Shown: positions 1 through 8,938, counted from the first letter of the stretch. The stretch is DNA of 64,000 bases from Aestuariivita sp. (GCA_018401465.1 JAGYKE010000004.1:1054001-1118000); one strand, 5' to 3'. The notes: a model not told the origin generated them from the letters alone. Translations and numbers: made by a program.

Positions 1-765
1 GGGGAACTTCACACCCAGCTTCTCGGCGATCTCCTGCGCCTCGAGCATCATGGACCGCGCCACCGCGCGCGTGCCGGGATCGGTGCAGAGCACGTCGAGC
101 GTGGCATGCGTCAGCGCGCTGATGGGGTTGAACGACAGGTTCCCCCAAAGCTTCACCCAGATTTCGTCGCGCAGGCGCGGGCGCACCGGCGCCTTCAGCC
201 CGGCCTTGCCCAGCGCGTCGGACAGGCGCTGCGCGCGCTCGGACTTCGATCCGTCGGGTTCGCCCAGCGAAAAGCGGTTGCCCTCGATATGCTTGATGAC
301 ACCCGGCGCGATCACTTCCGCCGCCGGATAGACGACACATCCCAGCACGCGGTCGGGGCCGAAGCCTGTCCATTGCCGGTCGCCGGGATCGACGCTTTCA
401 AGGCGTGTGCCTTCCAGCGGCCCGCCGATCTTGTGGAAATACCACCAGGGCACGCCGTTCACACCGCTGACGATGGTCGTCTCCGGCCCGATCAGGGGCT
501 GCATCCGGTCCACCACGCCCGGCACAGAATGGGCCTTGAGCGTGACTATGACGTAATCCTGCGGGCCAAGGGCGGCGGGGTCTTCGGCGGCGGTGACCTG
601 CACCACCGTCTCGGCGCCGCCTTCCTCGATCAGTTTGAGGCCATTGGCCTGCATGGCCGCCAGATGCGGCCCGCGCGCCACAAGGCTCACATCCGCGCCC
701 GCTTCGGCCAGTTTCACGCCCATGTAGCCGCCGATCGCGCCGGCGCCGAAAATGCAGATCTTCAT
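1..765 (-). CDS. panE: 2-dehydropantoate 2-reductase (ApbA/PanE family), 3' end outside window
   Basis: The protein begins MKICIFGAGAIGGYMGVKLA, an N-terminal Rossmann fold with the GxGxxG NADP-binding signature. It continues through the conserved PanE segments VKLWGNLSFNPISALTHAT and an EAxxIA helix before running off the left edge after about 255 codons, so roughly the last 50 residues are missing. The family reduces 2-dehydropantoate to pantoate with NADPH in pantothenate/CoA synthesis, but many paralogues act on other 2-keto acids. It is separated from the acyl-CoA ligase operon by a 10-bp-stem hairpin and is probably its own transcription unit. The ATG at 765 follows GGGACAGCG. Family assignment is firm; the substrate is not. 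Confidence 0.85.
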   Translation of the reverse strand, partial: MKICIFGAGAIGGYMGVKLAEAGADVSLVARGPHLAAMQANGLKLIEEGGAETVVQVTAAEDPAALGPQDYVIVTLKAHSVPGVVDRMQPLIGPETTIVSGVNGVPWWYFHKIGGPLEGTRLESVDPGDRQWTGFGPDRVLGCVVYPAAEVIAPGVIKHIEGNRFSLGEPDGSKSERAQRLSDALGKAGLKAPVRPRLRDEIWVKLWGNLSFNPISALTHATLDVLCTDPGTRAVARSMMLEAQEIAEKLGVKFP

Positions 766-837
766 CGCTGTCCCTTCACGCACCCGGTGTTTTGCCGGGC
801 GCGTCCCTTACTTCTTCTCGTCGAAAACACGCAAATG

Positions 838-868
838 TCCGGCGCCGGCCAAAGGGCGCGGCGCCGGA
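838..868 (-). terminator. hairpin downstream of the acyl-CoA ligase gene
   Basis: A perfect 10-bp inverted repeat (TCCGGCGCCG / CGGCGCCGGA, 11-nt loop) starts five bases past the ligase stop codon. The minus-strand sequence after it has only short T runs, so it may be a weak intrinsic terminator for the tctCBA-ligase operon. Confidence 0.5.
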
Positions 869-873
869 ATGTC

Positions 874-2400
874 TCAGGCCGTCTCCACCAGGCCCAGCTT
901 CTCGGCCAGACCGATGCGCTGCAGCTTGCCGGTCGCGCCTTTCGGGATCTCGGCCAGGATCACCACCTTGCGGGGCACCTTGAACTCGGCCAGCTTCGTG
1001 CGGGCGAACTCGCGGATCTCGGCTTCGGTCGCCTCCATCCCGTCGCGCAGGACGACCGCCGCGGCGACCTCTTCGCCCAGCTTGGGATGGGGCAGGGCGA
1101 AGGTGACGACCTGCTGCACCGCGGGGTGATCCATCAGCACGCCATCCACCTCGAGCGGCGAGACCTTCTCGCCGCCGCGGTTGATGATCTCCTTCAGACG
1201 TCCGGTCAGATGCAGGAAACCGTCCGCATCGAAGGCACCCTGATCGCCGGTGCGGAACCAGCGCTTGCCGGCCACTTCGAAGAAGTTCTTCGCATTGGCG
1301 TCGGGGTTGCTTTCATAGCCCGGGGTGACGTTAGCGCCGGAAATGACCACTTCGCCGGTGCCCTCGATCAGGTGGTTCTCGGTTTCATGCGCGATGGCCA
1401 CTTCGGGGCCCGCCGCCACGCCCACCGCGCCGGGCTTCTGCCGGTCGAAGGGATTGCAGCACATCTGGTGCGTCGCCTCGGTCATGCCATAGGCCTCGAT
1501 CACCGGGGCACCGAAGGTCTCGCGCAGTTGCTCCATCACCTGCCCCGGAAGCGAGGCCGAGGAGGACCGCAGGAACCGCAGCGGTACCTCGGCGATGGCG
1601 TCGGCGTTGCGGGCGGCGCGCGTCAGGATCGCCTGATGCATGGTCGGCACGGCGGTGTACCATGTGGGGCGTGCATCGCGCATCCAGCCGAAGAACTTCA
1701 TCGCGTCGAAGCCCGGCGCGCACCAGATCGACCCGCCCGCCTGAAGCGAGGCCGAGACCGCCGCGATCAGCCCGTGGATATGAAACAGCGGCATCACGTT
1801 CATGCAGCGGTCGGCGGCCGTCAGCTTCAGCGACACCGCGATGTTGTGCGCCGAGGCCGCGACGTTCGATTGCAGCAGCGGCACGATCTTCGGCCGCGAC
1901 GTGGTGCCCGAGGTGTGCAGGATCAGCGCGACATCGTCTTCCCCGGGGGTGCCGTCGGGGGCCGGTGTGCCGCCCGCGTCGCCGGTCAGCCGGAAGCGGC
2001 CCGCTTCCATCCCGGCGTCGGTCTCCGCGCGCAGGATCGTCAGGCCCAGACGGGTCGCGGCGGCGAAGGCCGGCCCTTCCTCGCCCGCGGCCAGGACGAT
2101 GGCGCGCGCGCCGAGGTCGTCGAGGTAGAAGGCGAATTCGTCCTCGCGATAGGACGGGTTCAGCGGCGCGGTGACCGCGGCCTGCGCGATGGTGACGAAA
2201 GCGGTCGCCATTTCGGGGCCGTTGGGCAGCACGATGGCCACCCGGTCGCGCGGGCCGATGCCATGGGCGCGCAGGGTGGCGCGCACGTCGTCCGCATGGG
2301 CGCGCAGGTACCCATATGTCAGCCAGTCGCGCCCCGGCGCGCCGATGGCGGGCGCGGTGTCGGGATGCGACGTCAGAAGGGCGGTCATCGTATTGGCCAT
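874..2400 (-). CDS. AMP-dependent acyl-CoA synthetase, oxalyl-CoA synthetase (AAE3/Pcs60)-like
   Basis: An ANL-superfamily adenylate-forming enzyme of 508 aa. It has the P-loop-like motif LHTSGTTSRPK near residue 165, the adenylation motif EAYGMTEATHQM, the GDQG and GRLKEIINRGGEK hinge motifs, and the C-terminal lysine motif PKGATGKLQR. The EAYxMTEATHxM, NPxAN and RxKExINRGGEKxSPxEVD segments follow those of plant AAE3 and yeast Pcs60, which activate oxalate to oxalyl-CoA; this points to a small carboxylate rather than a long-chain fatty acid. The start at 2400 is chosen because AAGGAAAG lies upstream; a longer frame to 2463 has no such site. It lies 43 bp after tctA in the same direction, so transporter and ligase probably form an uptake-and-activation unit. 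The substrate is inferred. Confidence 0.82.
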   Translation of the reverse strand: MANTMTALLTSHPDTAPAIGAPGRDWLTYGYLRAHADDVRATLRAHGIGPRDRVAIVLPNGPEMATAFVTIAQAAVTAPLNPSYREDEFAFYLDDLGARAIVLAAGEEGPAFAAATRLGLTILRAETDAGMEAGRFRLTGDAGGTPAPDGTPGEDDVALILHTSGTTSRPKIVPLLQSNVAASAHNIAVSLKLTAADRCMNVMPLFHIHGLIAAVSASLQAGGSIWCAPGFDAMKFFGWMRDARPTWYTAVPTMHQAILTRAARNADAIAEVPLRFLRSSSASLPGQVMEQLRETFGAPVIEAYGMTEATHQMCCNPFDRQKPGAVGVAAGPEVAIAHETENHLIEGTGEVVISGANVTPGYESNPDANAKNFFEVAGKRWFRTGDQGAFDADGFLHLTGRLKEIINRGGEKVSPLEVDGVLMDHPAVQQVVTFALPHPKLGEEVAAAVVLRDGMEATEAEIREFARTKLAEFKVPRKVVILAEIPKGATGKLQRIGLAEKLGLVETA

Positions 2401-2443
2401 GTCGGTCTTTCCTTGTTCTTGGGTCTTGCGGTCGGGGGCGGCG

Positions 2444-3961
2444 TCATTCCGCCGGGGCAACACCCCTGCTTCCGGTCCTGCGCAGGGATTTAATCAACGG
2501 CAGCGCGAAGAAAAGCAAGGCGATGGCGATGAAGCTGCCCGACAGCGGGCGTTCCACGAAGGCCAGCACGTTGCCCTGTTCGGCGATCAGGGTCTGGCGG
2601 AAGCTTTTCTCCATCAGGGGGCCCAGCACAAGCGCCAGCACCAGCGGCGCCAGCGGGTAATCCGCCTTGCGCAGAAGATAGCCCGCGACGCCGAAGCCCG
2701 CGATCAGCCAGACATCGTGCATCTTCTGGCTGGGCGCAAAGCCGCCCACGATGCACAGAACCAGCACGATCGCGCACAGCACCGTGAACGGCATCCGCAG
2801 CGCCCAGACGAAGATCGGGATGAGCGCGATATTGATCGCGACCGCGGCGAAGTTGGCCGTATAGAGCGACGAAATCAGCCCCCAGACGAAATCGGGTTCC
2901 TCGATGAACAGCATCGGGCCAGGAACCAGACCCCACATCACCATGCCGCCCAGAAGAAGCGCGGTGGTGGGCGATCCCGGAATGCCCAGCGTCAGCATCG
3001 GCAGCAGCGACCCGGTCGAGGCCGCGTTGTTCGCGGTCTCGGGCGCGGCGACGCCTTCGATATTGCCCTTGCCGAAGCTTTTGGGGTTCTTCGAGGTCTG
3101 CCGCGCGATGCCGTAAGCCATGAGCGACGCGGGCGTTGCGCCCGCTGCGGGCAGCATGCCGACGAAGAAGCCAAGGAAGGACCCGATGCTCATCGCCTTC
3201 CACAGGCGGTTCATCTCGCGCAGACCATTGCCCAGTTCGCGCCAGGTGATGCGCGCGGGCGTGACCTGCGGCGCGGTCTTCGAGGTCTCGATAGTGTAGA
3301 GCACCTCGCCCACGCCATAGACGCCGATGGCGAGCACGAGGAACGAGATGCCGGCATAGAAGCCGGGGATGTCGCCGAAGATCAGCCGCGGCTGGCCCGA
3401 AATGAGGTCGAGCCCCACGGTCGACAGCACAAGCCCCAGACAGATCATCACGATGGTCTTGAGCTTGTCGTCACCCCCCAGCCCCACGAAGGTGGTGAAG
3501 GCCAGAAGGACCAACGCGAATTCCTCGGCCGGGCCGAAGGCCAGCGCGACATTGGCCAGCGGTGCCGCGAACAGTGTGAAGAGGACGATCGAGATCGTGC
3601 CGCCCACGAAGGATGCGACGGCCGCGGCGATCAGCGCCAACCCCGCCTTGCCCTGCTGCGCCATGGGCCGGCCGTCAAATGTGGTCGCGACCGCGGTCGA
3701 GGCGCCGGGGATGCCGAGCAGGATCGACGAGATCGCGCCCCCATACATCGCGCCGTAATAGATCGCGGCCAGCAGGATGATGGCCGAAGACGGCGGCACG
3801 ATGAAGGTCAGCGGCAGCACGATGGCCACGCCGTTGACCGAACCAAGGCCTGGCATTGCGCCGATGAACAGGCCCGCGGTCACCCCGATGATCACGATCA
3901 TCAGGTTCAGGGGCGACAGCGACGTGGCGAAACCGTCGGCAAGAAGGGCAAGAACATCCAT
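2444..3961 (-). CDS. tctA: tripartite tricarboxylate transporter, large membrane subunit TctA
   Basis: A 505-aa, strongly hydrophobic protein with about 12 predicted transmembrane segments. It carries the TctA signatures GLFIGAMPGLGSVNGVAIVLP near the N-terminus (residues about 28-48) and PAAGATPASLMAYG and GIPGSPTTALLLGG in the middle. In the TTT family TctA is the transport pore, driven by an ion gradient and supplied by the periplasmic protein TctC. It lies 10 bp after tctB, consistent with one mRNA in the order tctC-tctB-tctA-ligase. The carried solute cannot be read from the sequence; the adjoining oxalyl-CoA-synthetase-like ligase suggests a small di- or tricarboxylate. Confidence 0.95.
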   Translation of the reverse strand: MDVLALLADGFATSLSPLNLMIVIIGVTAGLFIGAMPGLGSVNGVAIVLPLTFIVPPSSAIILLAAIYYGAMYGGAISSILLGIPGASTAVATTFDGRPMAQQGKAGLALIAAAVASFVGGTISIVLFTLFAAPLANVALAFGPAEEFALVLLAFTTFVGLGGDDKLKTIVMICLGLVLSTVGLDLISGQPRLIFGDIPGFYAGISFLVLAIGVYGVGEVLYTIETSKTAPQVTPARITWRELGNGLREMNRLWKAMSIGSFLGFFVGMLPAAGATPASLMAYGIARQTSKNPKSFGKGNIEGVAAPETANNAASTGSLLPMLTLGIPGSPTTALLLGGMVMWGLVPGPMLFIEEPDFVWGLISSLYTANFAAVAINIALIPIFVWALRMPFTVLCAIVLVLCIVGGFAPSQKMHDVWLIAGFGVAGYLLRKADYPLAPLVLALVLGPLMEKSFRQTLIAEQGNVLAFVERPLSGSFIAIALLFFALPLIKSLRRTGSRGVAPAE

Positions 3962-3971
3962 GGCGGGTCTT

Positions 3972-4460
3972 TCAGAAGAAGATCGCGTAAAGCGGAAGGA
4001 AGAGCGGCTCGGTGATCCCCTTGGGCAGGAGGATCTTCAGCGCCGCCTCGAAGAAAAGGAAGGTGACGACCGGCGTCACAAGGCTCAGCGACAGGGTCAG
4101 CGTCCAGCCGTGCCCGCCGAAGATGCGCAGGTACCACAACAGGAACAACGGCAGCGCCACGTAGGCGCCCGCGATCGGGATCAGCGCGATGGTGACCACC
4201 AGCGCGATCACGACCGCCAGCAGCGGACGCAGCATGGTGCTGTCCATGGTGAAGCTGGCCCGGGCATCGGGAAGGAAGGTGCGCAGCAGGATCAGCCCGG
4301 AACAGGCCAGCATGATCGCCGACAGCCAGAACGGAAACGCGCCGCCCCCGGGGCCGCCGGTCATGCCGTTCCAGCCGATGGGCAGCACGGTCGCGTGCCA
4401 CATGAAGTAAAGCGACAGTGCCATGAGGCTTATGGCAATCAGACGGTCTGCGGTCAGCAT
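3972..4460 (-). CDS. tctB: tripartite tricarboxylate transporter, small membrane subunit TctB
   Basis: A 162-aa protein with four hydrophobic segments, beginning MLTADRLIAISLMALSLYFM, typical of TctB. The frame is open to 4541, but the added residues are a low-complexity Gly/Pro stretch read from the tctC-tctB hairpin. The ATG at 4460 has GGGGGAAACCG directly upstream and is preferred. TctB is the small integral-membrane partner of TctA. It sits between tctC and tctA as in most TTT operons. Confidence 0.9.
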   Translation of the reverse strand: MLTADRLIAISLMALSLYFMWHATVLPIGWNGMTGGPGGGAFPFWLSAIMLACSGLILLRTFLPDARASFTMDSTMLRPLLAVVIALVVTIALIPIAGAYVALPLFLLWYLRIFGGHGWTLTLSLSLVTPVVTFLFFEAALKILLPKGITEPLFLPLYAIFF

Positions 4461-4514
4461 CGGTTTCCCCCGGATTTCGGTCCCTGCCGGACCATCCGGA
4501 CCGGCAGACAGGCT

Positions 4515-4536
4515 CGGGCCGCCTGGGGGCGGCCCG
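4515..4536 (-). promoter_or_regulatory. tctC-tctB intergenic hairpin
   Basis: A perfect 9-bp stem (CGGGCCGCC / GGCGGCCCG) with a TGGG loop lies in the 104-bp gap after the binding-protein gene. No U run follows. Such hairpins after solute-binding-protein genes commonly stabilise the upstream mRNA or attenuate read-through, giving more TctC than TctB/TctA. This role is inferred. Confidence 0.55.
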
Positions 4537-4564
4537 ATCATTCACCCAATGGCAGGCATCGGGA

Positions 4565-5548
4565 TCAGCTTCCGGCTTCGATCGTCTCGAGGATCTTGGC
4601 GTGCTTGTCGCGTTCGGCCAGGAAATAGGCCTGAAGATCATCGCCGGTCAGGAAGGCGGGCATCAGCGCCGATTCCGCGACATAGGTCTTCCATTCCTCG
4701 CTCTGGCTGACCTTCTCGAACATGGCGGTGTAGTAGTCGACCGCTTCCTGCGGCATGCCCGGAGGCGCCACGAAGCTGCGCTGCATCGCATAGACAATGT
4801 CATGGCCCAGTTCGCGCGCGGTCGGCACGTCGGGGAAGGCGGCCAGACGTTCGGGGGTGAAGGCGACCAGCGGAACCGCCTTGCCGGCCTTGTAGAAGCC
4901 CAGCGCCTCGGACGGGTTGTTCACGGTCGAATTCACGTGGTTGCCGATGAGGTTCTTGGCCACTTCGCCGCCGCCCTGGAAGGGGACATAGGTCATCTTG
5001 ATGTCGAAGGCACCTTCGATCATCGCGGTGACAAGGCTGTCTTCCTGCCCGGTGCCGGTGCCGCCCATCTTCCAGCCTGTTCCTTCGGCCTTCACTGCGG
5101 CCACGTATTCATCGAGCGTGGTGATCCCGCTGTCGGCGTTCACCCACAGCAGGAAGGTGTCTTCGGCCATCCGCGCGACCGGCGTGAATTCAGCGATGTC
5201 GACGCCGATGTCGGTGCGCAGCGGGGTGGTGTAATAGCTGTTCAGCGTCGCCATGATGACATGCGCGTCGCCCGACTTGTCCTTGAGATAGCGCAGCGCC
5301 TCGGCGCCCGATCCGCCGCCCTTGTTCACGGGCAGCATGGGCATGTTCGACAGGCCCTCTTTCTGGATGATCGACTGGAACAGGCGCGCCAGACGGTCCG
5401 CGCCGCCGCCCTGACCGGCCATGATGACCATCTCGACGGGCTTCTGCGGTTTCCACCCCTCGGCCAGCGCGGTGGTCACGCTGCCTGCAACCATTGCCGC
5501 GGATGCGGTCATCGCCAGGACGACGCGGCGTGTGAACGTGTGTGCCAT
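4565..5548 (-). CDS. tctC: tripartite tricarboxylate transporter, periplasmic solute-binding protein TctC
   Basis: A 327-aa protein with a Sec signal peptide (positively charged start, hydrophobic core, cleavage predicted after TTALA near residue 29). The mature part has the TctC features KPVEMVIMAGQGGGADRLAR and VNKGGGSGAEALRYL and a C-terminal ALxDxPTARELG-like region. It captures the substrate in the periplasm and delivers it to TctA/TctB. GGAGGAG lies just before the ATG. It is the first gene of the operon and is divergent from the XRE regulator, which suggests local control. Confidence 0.93.
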   Translation of the reverse strand: MAHTFTRRVVLAMTASAAMVAGSVTTALAEGWKPQKPVEMVIMAGQGGGADRLARLFQSIIQKEGLSNMPMLPVNKGGGSGAEALRYLKDKSGDAHVIMATLNSYYTTPLRTDIGVDIAEFTPVARMAEDTFLLWVNADSGITTLDEYVAAVKAEGTGWKMGGTGTGQEDSLVTAMIEGAFDIKMTYVPFQGGGEVAKNLIGNHVNSTVNNPSEALGFYKAGKAVPLVAFTPERLAAFPDVPTARELGHDIVYAMQRSFVAPPGMPQEAVDYYTAMFEKVSQSEEWKTYVAESALMPAFLTGDDLQAYFLAERDKHAKILETIEAGS

Positions 5549-5684
5549 GTAAGCTCCTCCCTAGGACAAAGGACCTGCGCATCTGCGGCAATAGGGCGCA
5601 GTAAACTCGGCAAGTCATGGGAGGAACATAGGCAGGCGAAATTTTATTTCAGGTACAATCGAGTTTCTATGTTAATCCTTGCGC

Positions 5685-5703
5685 ACACAATCTTGATTTG
5701 TGT
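5685..5703. promoter_or_regulatory. candidate operator between tctC and the ScfR-type regulator
   Basis: The AT-rich 167-bp divergent region contains the inverted repeat ACACAA-N7-TTGTGT just before the regulator's start codon. Its place, 13 bp upstream of the ATG at 5716, fits autoregulation by the XRE protein. Binding is not shown. Confidence 0.4.
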
Positions 5704-5715
5704 AATAATGTAAAC

Positions 5716-7116
5716 ATGACAAAGACACTGGTCGGTCCCCAACTGCGCCATCTGCGCCGCCGCGCCGGGCATACCCAGGCAGAGATGGCCCGTCGGCTGG
5801 GCATCAGCCCGGCCTATGTCAACCTGTTGGAAAACAACCAGAGATCGCTGTCGGTGCCCGTGCTTCTGGCGCTGACCGAACATTACGGCGTCGACATGCG
5901 GGCGCTGGTGCAGGATACCGATGTCACCACGCTGGCCGATATCCGGGCGGCGATGCGCGACCCGGTCTTTTCGGGGGAGCCGCCGGATCTGGCCGAACTG
6001 CGCGCCGCGCTCGACCATGCCCCGGGGCTGGTGGAGCGATTCCTCCAGCTCTATTCGAGCCACCGCGCGCTGGTCGACCGGATCAAGCGGGTCTCGGGGC
6101 CCGACGCGCCGTTTCTGCCGGTGACACCCGAGACGGCGATTCACGATTTCTTCCGCGAACACGCCAATCACTTCGATGGGCTGGAACGCGCGGCCGAGGC
6201 GCTGCGCGACCGCATCGGCGGCAGCGCCGACGACATCTATACCCTGCTCAAGCGTCAGTTGCGGGCCGAACACGGGGTCGACACGCAGGTGGTGCGTGCC
6301 ACCGACATGCCCGATGCGCTGCGGCTGTTCGATGCTGACGCGCGCAACGTCACCCTGTCCGAAGCGCTGGATCATCCCAACCGCGTCTTCCAGCTCGCGC
6401 ATGTGCTGGCCCTGCTGGAGGCGCGCGACGATCTCGACGCGCTGGTCGAGCGCAGCGGCATCGCGACCGAGGCGGGTCGCGCGCGCCTTCGGGTGGAATT
6501 GGCGAACTACTTCGCGGCGGCCATGCTCATGCCCTATGACGACGTTCTGCGGCTGGCGCAGACGGCGCAGTACGACATCGACCGCATCGCGGCGGCCTTC
6601 GGGGTCAGTTTCGAACAGGTCTGCCACCGGCTGACGACGCTGCAGCGCGATGGCGCGCGGGGCGTGCCCTTCTTCTTCCTGCGGGTGGACCGGGCGGGCA
6701 ACGTCACCAAGCGGTTCAACGCGACCCCCTTTACCCTGGCCGAGGAAGGCGGCGCCTGCCCGGTCTGGGATATTCACGCCGCGCAGAACGCGCCGGGCAT
6801 CATCGTGCCGCAATTCGTGGAACTGCCCGACGGCGGGCGGTTCTTTACCATTTCACGCAGCTCGGACCGCCCGATGATCGGGCGGCGCTTCCGCACACGG
6901 CGTCTGGTGGTGACGATTGGCTGCGAGGTCGCGCATGTGGACCGCATCGTCTATGCGCGCAGCTTCAACCTTGAAGACCCGACGCTCTTCAGCCCCATCG
7001 GGATCAACTGCCATGTCTGCCCGCGCCAGGCCTGCGGGCAGCGCGCGCACCAGCCGGTTCACGTGAACCTGCCGCTTGATGCGCACAGACGGGGCGGCAC
7101 GCGGTATGAAAGCTGA
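5716..7116 (+). CDS. XRE/ScfR-type transcriptional regulator (short-chain acyl regulator, RamB-like)
   Basis: A 466-aa protein with an N-terminal Cro/C1 helix-turn-helix (about residues 8-65: LRHLRRRAGHTQAEMARRLG, ISPAYVNLLENNQR). A central IrrE/ImmA-like region follows, with LRVELANYFAAAMLMPYDD and SFEQVCHRLTTLQRD, then a C-terminal Cys-containing DUF2083-like domain (INCHVCPRQACGQRA). This architecture and length match RamB/ScfR regulators of acetate, propionate and other short-chain acyl metabolism. ATG 5716 is preferred to an in-frame TTG at 5698, but neither has a strong Shine-Dalgarno. Transcribed away from the TTT-ligase operon, it is that operon's probable regulator, perhaps sensing an acyl-CoA; this is inferred from position and family. 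Confidence 0.85.
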   Translation: MTKTLVGPQLRHLRRRAGHTQAEMARRLGISPAYVNLLENNQRSLSVPVLLALTEHYGVDMRALVQDTDVTTLADIRAAMRDPVFSGEPPDLAELRAALDHAPGLVERFLQLYSSHRALVDRIKRVSGPDAPFLPVTPETAIHDFFREHANHFDGLERAAEALRDRIGGSADDIYTLLKRQLRAEHGVDTQVVRATDMPDALRLFDADARNVTLSEALDHPNRVFQLAHVLALLEARDDLDALVERSGIATEAGRARLRVELANYFAAAMLMPYDDVLRLAQTAQYDIDRIAAAFGVSFEQVCHRLTTLQRDGARGVPFFFLRVDRAGNVTKRFNATPFTLAEEGGACPVWDIHAAQNAPGIIVPQFVELPDGGRFFTISRSSDRPMIGRRFRTRRLVVTIGCEVAHVDRIVYARSFNLEDPTLFSPIGINCHVCPRQACGQRAHQPVHVNLPLDAHRRGGTRYES

Positions 7117-7130
7117 CGCCGCCCCGCCGG

Positions 7131-8321
7131 TCAGGCGACGCGACGGCCTTCCGACCAGACGCCATGCGGGGCGGGGCAGCCGCCATGCAGGCGCACGCGC
7201 ACCAGATCGGCACGCAGCCCCGGCGCGATGCGCCCGCGATCCGTCAGCCCGACCGATTCGGCCGGGGCGCGCGTCACGCAGGCGACGGCGCGCGGCAGGT
7301 CGTCCCAGACTTCGGCCAGACGGAAGGCGGCCTGCAAGAGCGCGGCAGGCACATAATCTGACGACACGATGTCGAGCAGGTCGCGCCGCGCCAGGTCGAC
7401 GGCCGAGACATTGGCCGAATGCGATCCGCCGCGGATGATGTTGGGCGCGCCCATCATCACGGCGATGCCCGCGTCGCGGCAGGCCTGCGCGGCCTCGACC
7501 GTGGTGGGAAACTCGGCCAGCCGCACGCCATGGCCGACCGACACGGCGACCTGATCGGCGGTCGTGTCGTCATGGCTGGCCAGCGTCGCGCCGAGACGGC
7601 GCGCCTCTTCGACCGCGCCCGCTTCGTGCGATATGCCGACCAGCGCCTGCAGTTCGGTCAGCTGGGCGACGTGTTCGATGAAATCGGCCTCGGTCATGCC
7701 CTTCTTGCCGATGAGATAGGCGCGCAGCTGGTTGATGTCGCGGAATTGGCGCTGCCCGGGGGTGTGATCCATCAGGCTGACCAGCCCGACCCGGTCGTCA
7801 GGCGTGAATTCGGCGAATTCCTCGAGCAGCGTCTCGGAACAGATTTCGGCGCGCAGATGCAGGTAGTGGCTGATGCGAAGCGCGCCTTCGTCGCGCAACT
7901 CGAGGATTTCGGTCGCCATGCCGCGCGCATATTTGTGATAGCGCCCCTTGCCCGACAGGATCGACCCCACACGCAGCGCGTCAAAGACCGTGGTGATCCC
8001 GGTCGCGGCAAGTTCGGCGTCATGGGCAAGGATCGCGGCCCGGTGCGGCCAATCCACCTGCGGGCGCGGTTCGATATGGCGTTCGAGGTTGTCGGTATGC
8101 AGTTCGATCAGACCCGGCAGAAGGAAGGCACCGCCGCAATCTTCTGCCCCGCGCGGGACATCGGTGCCTTCGGTGACAGTGGCGATCCGACCACCTTCTA
8201 TCTCGACCCGCCCGGTCATGACGCGGTGGTCAAGGACAAGGCGCGCATTGGCCAGACACAGCGACACGCCGCTGTCCGGGGTCTGGTCGGCCACAAGCGG
8301 GCCGGGAAGGGGGGTGTTCAT
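7131..8321 (-). CDS. phnM: alpha-D-ribose 1-methylphosphonate 5-triphosphate diphosphatase PhnM
   Basis: A 396-aa amidohydrolase-superfamily protein with PhnM landmarks: LLPGLIELHTDNLERHIEPRP (the metal-binding HTDN), FDALRVGS, LMDHTPGQRQFRD, SHDDTT, GAPNIIRGGSHSANV and SSDYVPAALL. PhnM removes pyrophosphate from ribose 1-methylphosphonate 5-triphosphate, giving the PhnJ substrate. ATG 8321 follows GAGTGAGCG; the frame is open to 8402 but the extra residues are not family-like. It is the last gene of the minus-strand C-P lyase operon, 5 bp after phnN, and converges on the ScfR-type gene 14 bp away. Confidence 0.95.
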   Translation of the reverse strand: MNTPLPGPLVADQTPDSGVSLCLANARLVLDHRVMTGRVEIEGGRIATVTEGTDVPRGAEDCGGAFLLPGLIELHTDNLERHIEPRPQVDWPHRAAILAHDAELAATGITTVFDALRVGSILSGKGRYHKYARGMATEILELRDEGALRISHYLHLRAEICSETLLEEFAEFTPDDRVGLVSLMDHTPGQRQFRDINQLRAYLIGKKGMTEADFIEHVAQLTELQALVGISHEAGAVEEARRLGATLASHDDTTADQVAVSVGHGVRLAEFPTTVEAAQACRDAGIAVMMGAPNIIRGGSHSANVSAVDLARRDLLDIVSSDYVPAALLQAAFRLAEVWDDLPRAVACVTRAPAESVGLTDRGRIAPGLRADLVRVRLHGGCPAPHGVWSEGRRVA

Positions 8322-8326
8322 GTCGC

Positions 8327-8938
8327 TCACTCGGGTTGGCTTGCGCCCGGGCCGGTCGCCCGGGCAGGCGCGCTGATTGACGCGGTTTCGTGACATCCGC
8401 ATGACAGGCCCAGCGCGCGCCGCGCCTGATCCACGGTCGCAGCCAGATCGCCGTCATTGGACAGGGTCACGACGTGCACGCCTTCGGGCCAGTCGCCGCC
8501 CCGGCGCACGAGGCGGTCGCGGATCGCGTCGGGCCGTTCGCGGCCGCGCGCGGCCAGCCGGGCGGCCAGCGTTTCGGGCGAGGCGGTCAGGGACAGGATC
8601 GTCAGACGCGGCGACAGCGCGGCCGCTTCCGCCAGCACCGCGCGGGACAGGTTCACAAGGCAGTCGCGTCCTTCGTCCAGCGGACGCAGCGCTGACCGGC
8701 GGATGCCATAGCGATGGCCATGCGCCTGCCAGGACAGGGCGAAGGCGCCTTGATCTTCCAGCTGTGCAAAGGCGTCACCGGTCGCTTCCTCATGCACTTC
8801 GCCGCCGGCTTCGGCGGGCCGCGTGATCGTGCGCCGCACCAACTCCAGCCCGGGCACGGCGTCGGCCAGCGCCTGCATGACGCTGTCCTTGCCGACGCCG
8901 GATGGCCCCACAACCGCGATCAACCGGCCCGGCGTCAT
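8327..8938 (-). CDS. phnN: ribose 1,5-bisphosphate phosphokinase PhnN
   Basis: A 203-aa guanylate-kinase-like P-loop protein with Walker A GPSGVGKDS (residues about 11-19), RRTITRPAEAGGEVHE and WQAHGHRYGI. PhnN phosphorylates ribose 1,5-bisphosphate to PRPP, recycling the sugar released by C-P lyase. Its ATG overlaps the phnL stop by four bases (ATGA), implying translational coupling. Confidence 0.93.
   Translation of the reverse strand: MTPGRLIAVVGPSGVGKDSVMQALADAVPGLELVRRTITRPAEAGGEVHEEATGDAFAQLEDQGAFALSWQAHGHRYGIRRSALRPLDEGRDCLVNLSRAVLAEAAALSPRLTILSLTASPETLAARLAARGRERPDAIRDRLVRRGGDWPEGVHVVTLSNDGDLAATVDQARRALGLSCGCHETASISAPARATGPGASQPE

Noticed and set aside
106-2493. A 795-codon plus-strand frame opposite the ligase and panE genes
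   Set aside because: Arg/His/Gly-rich composition and overlap with two recognisable genes mark it as an antisense shadow.
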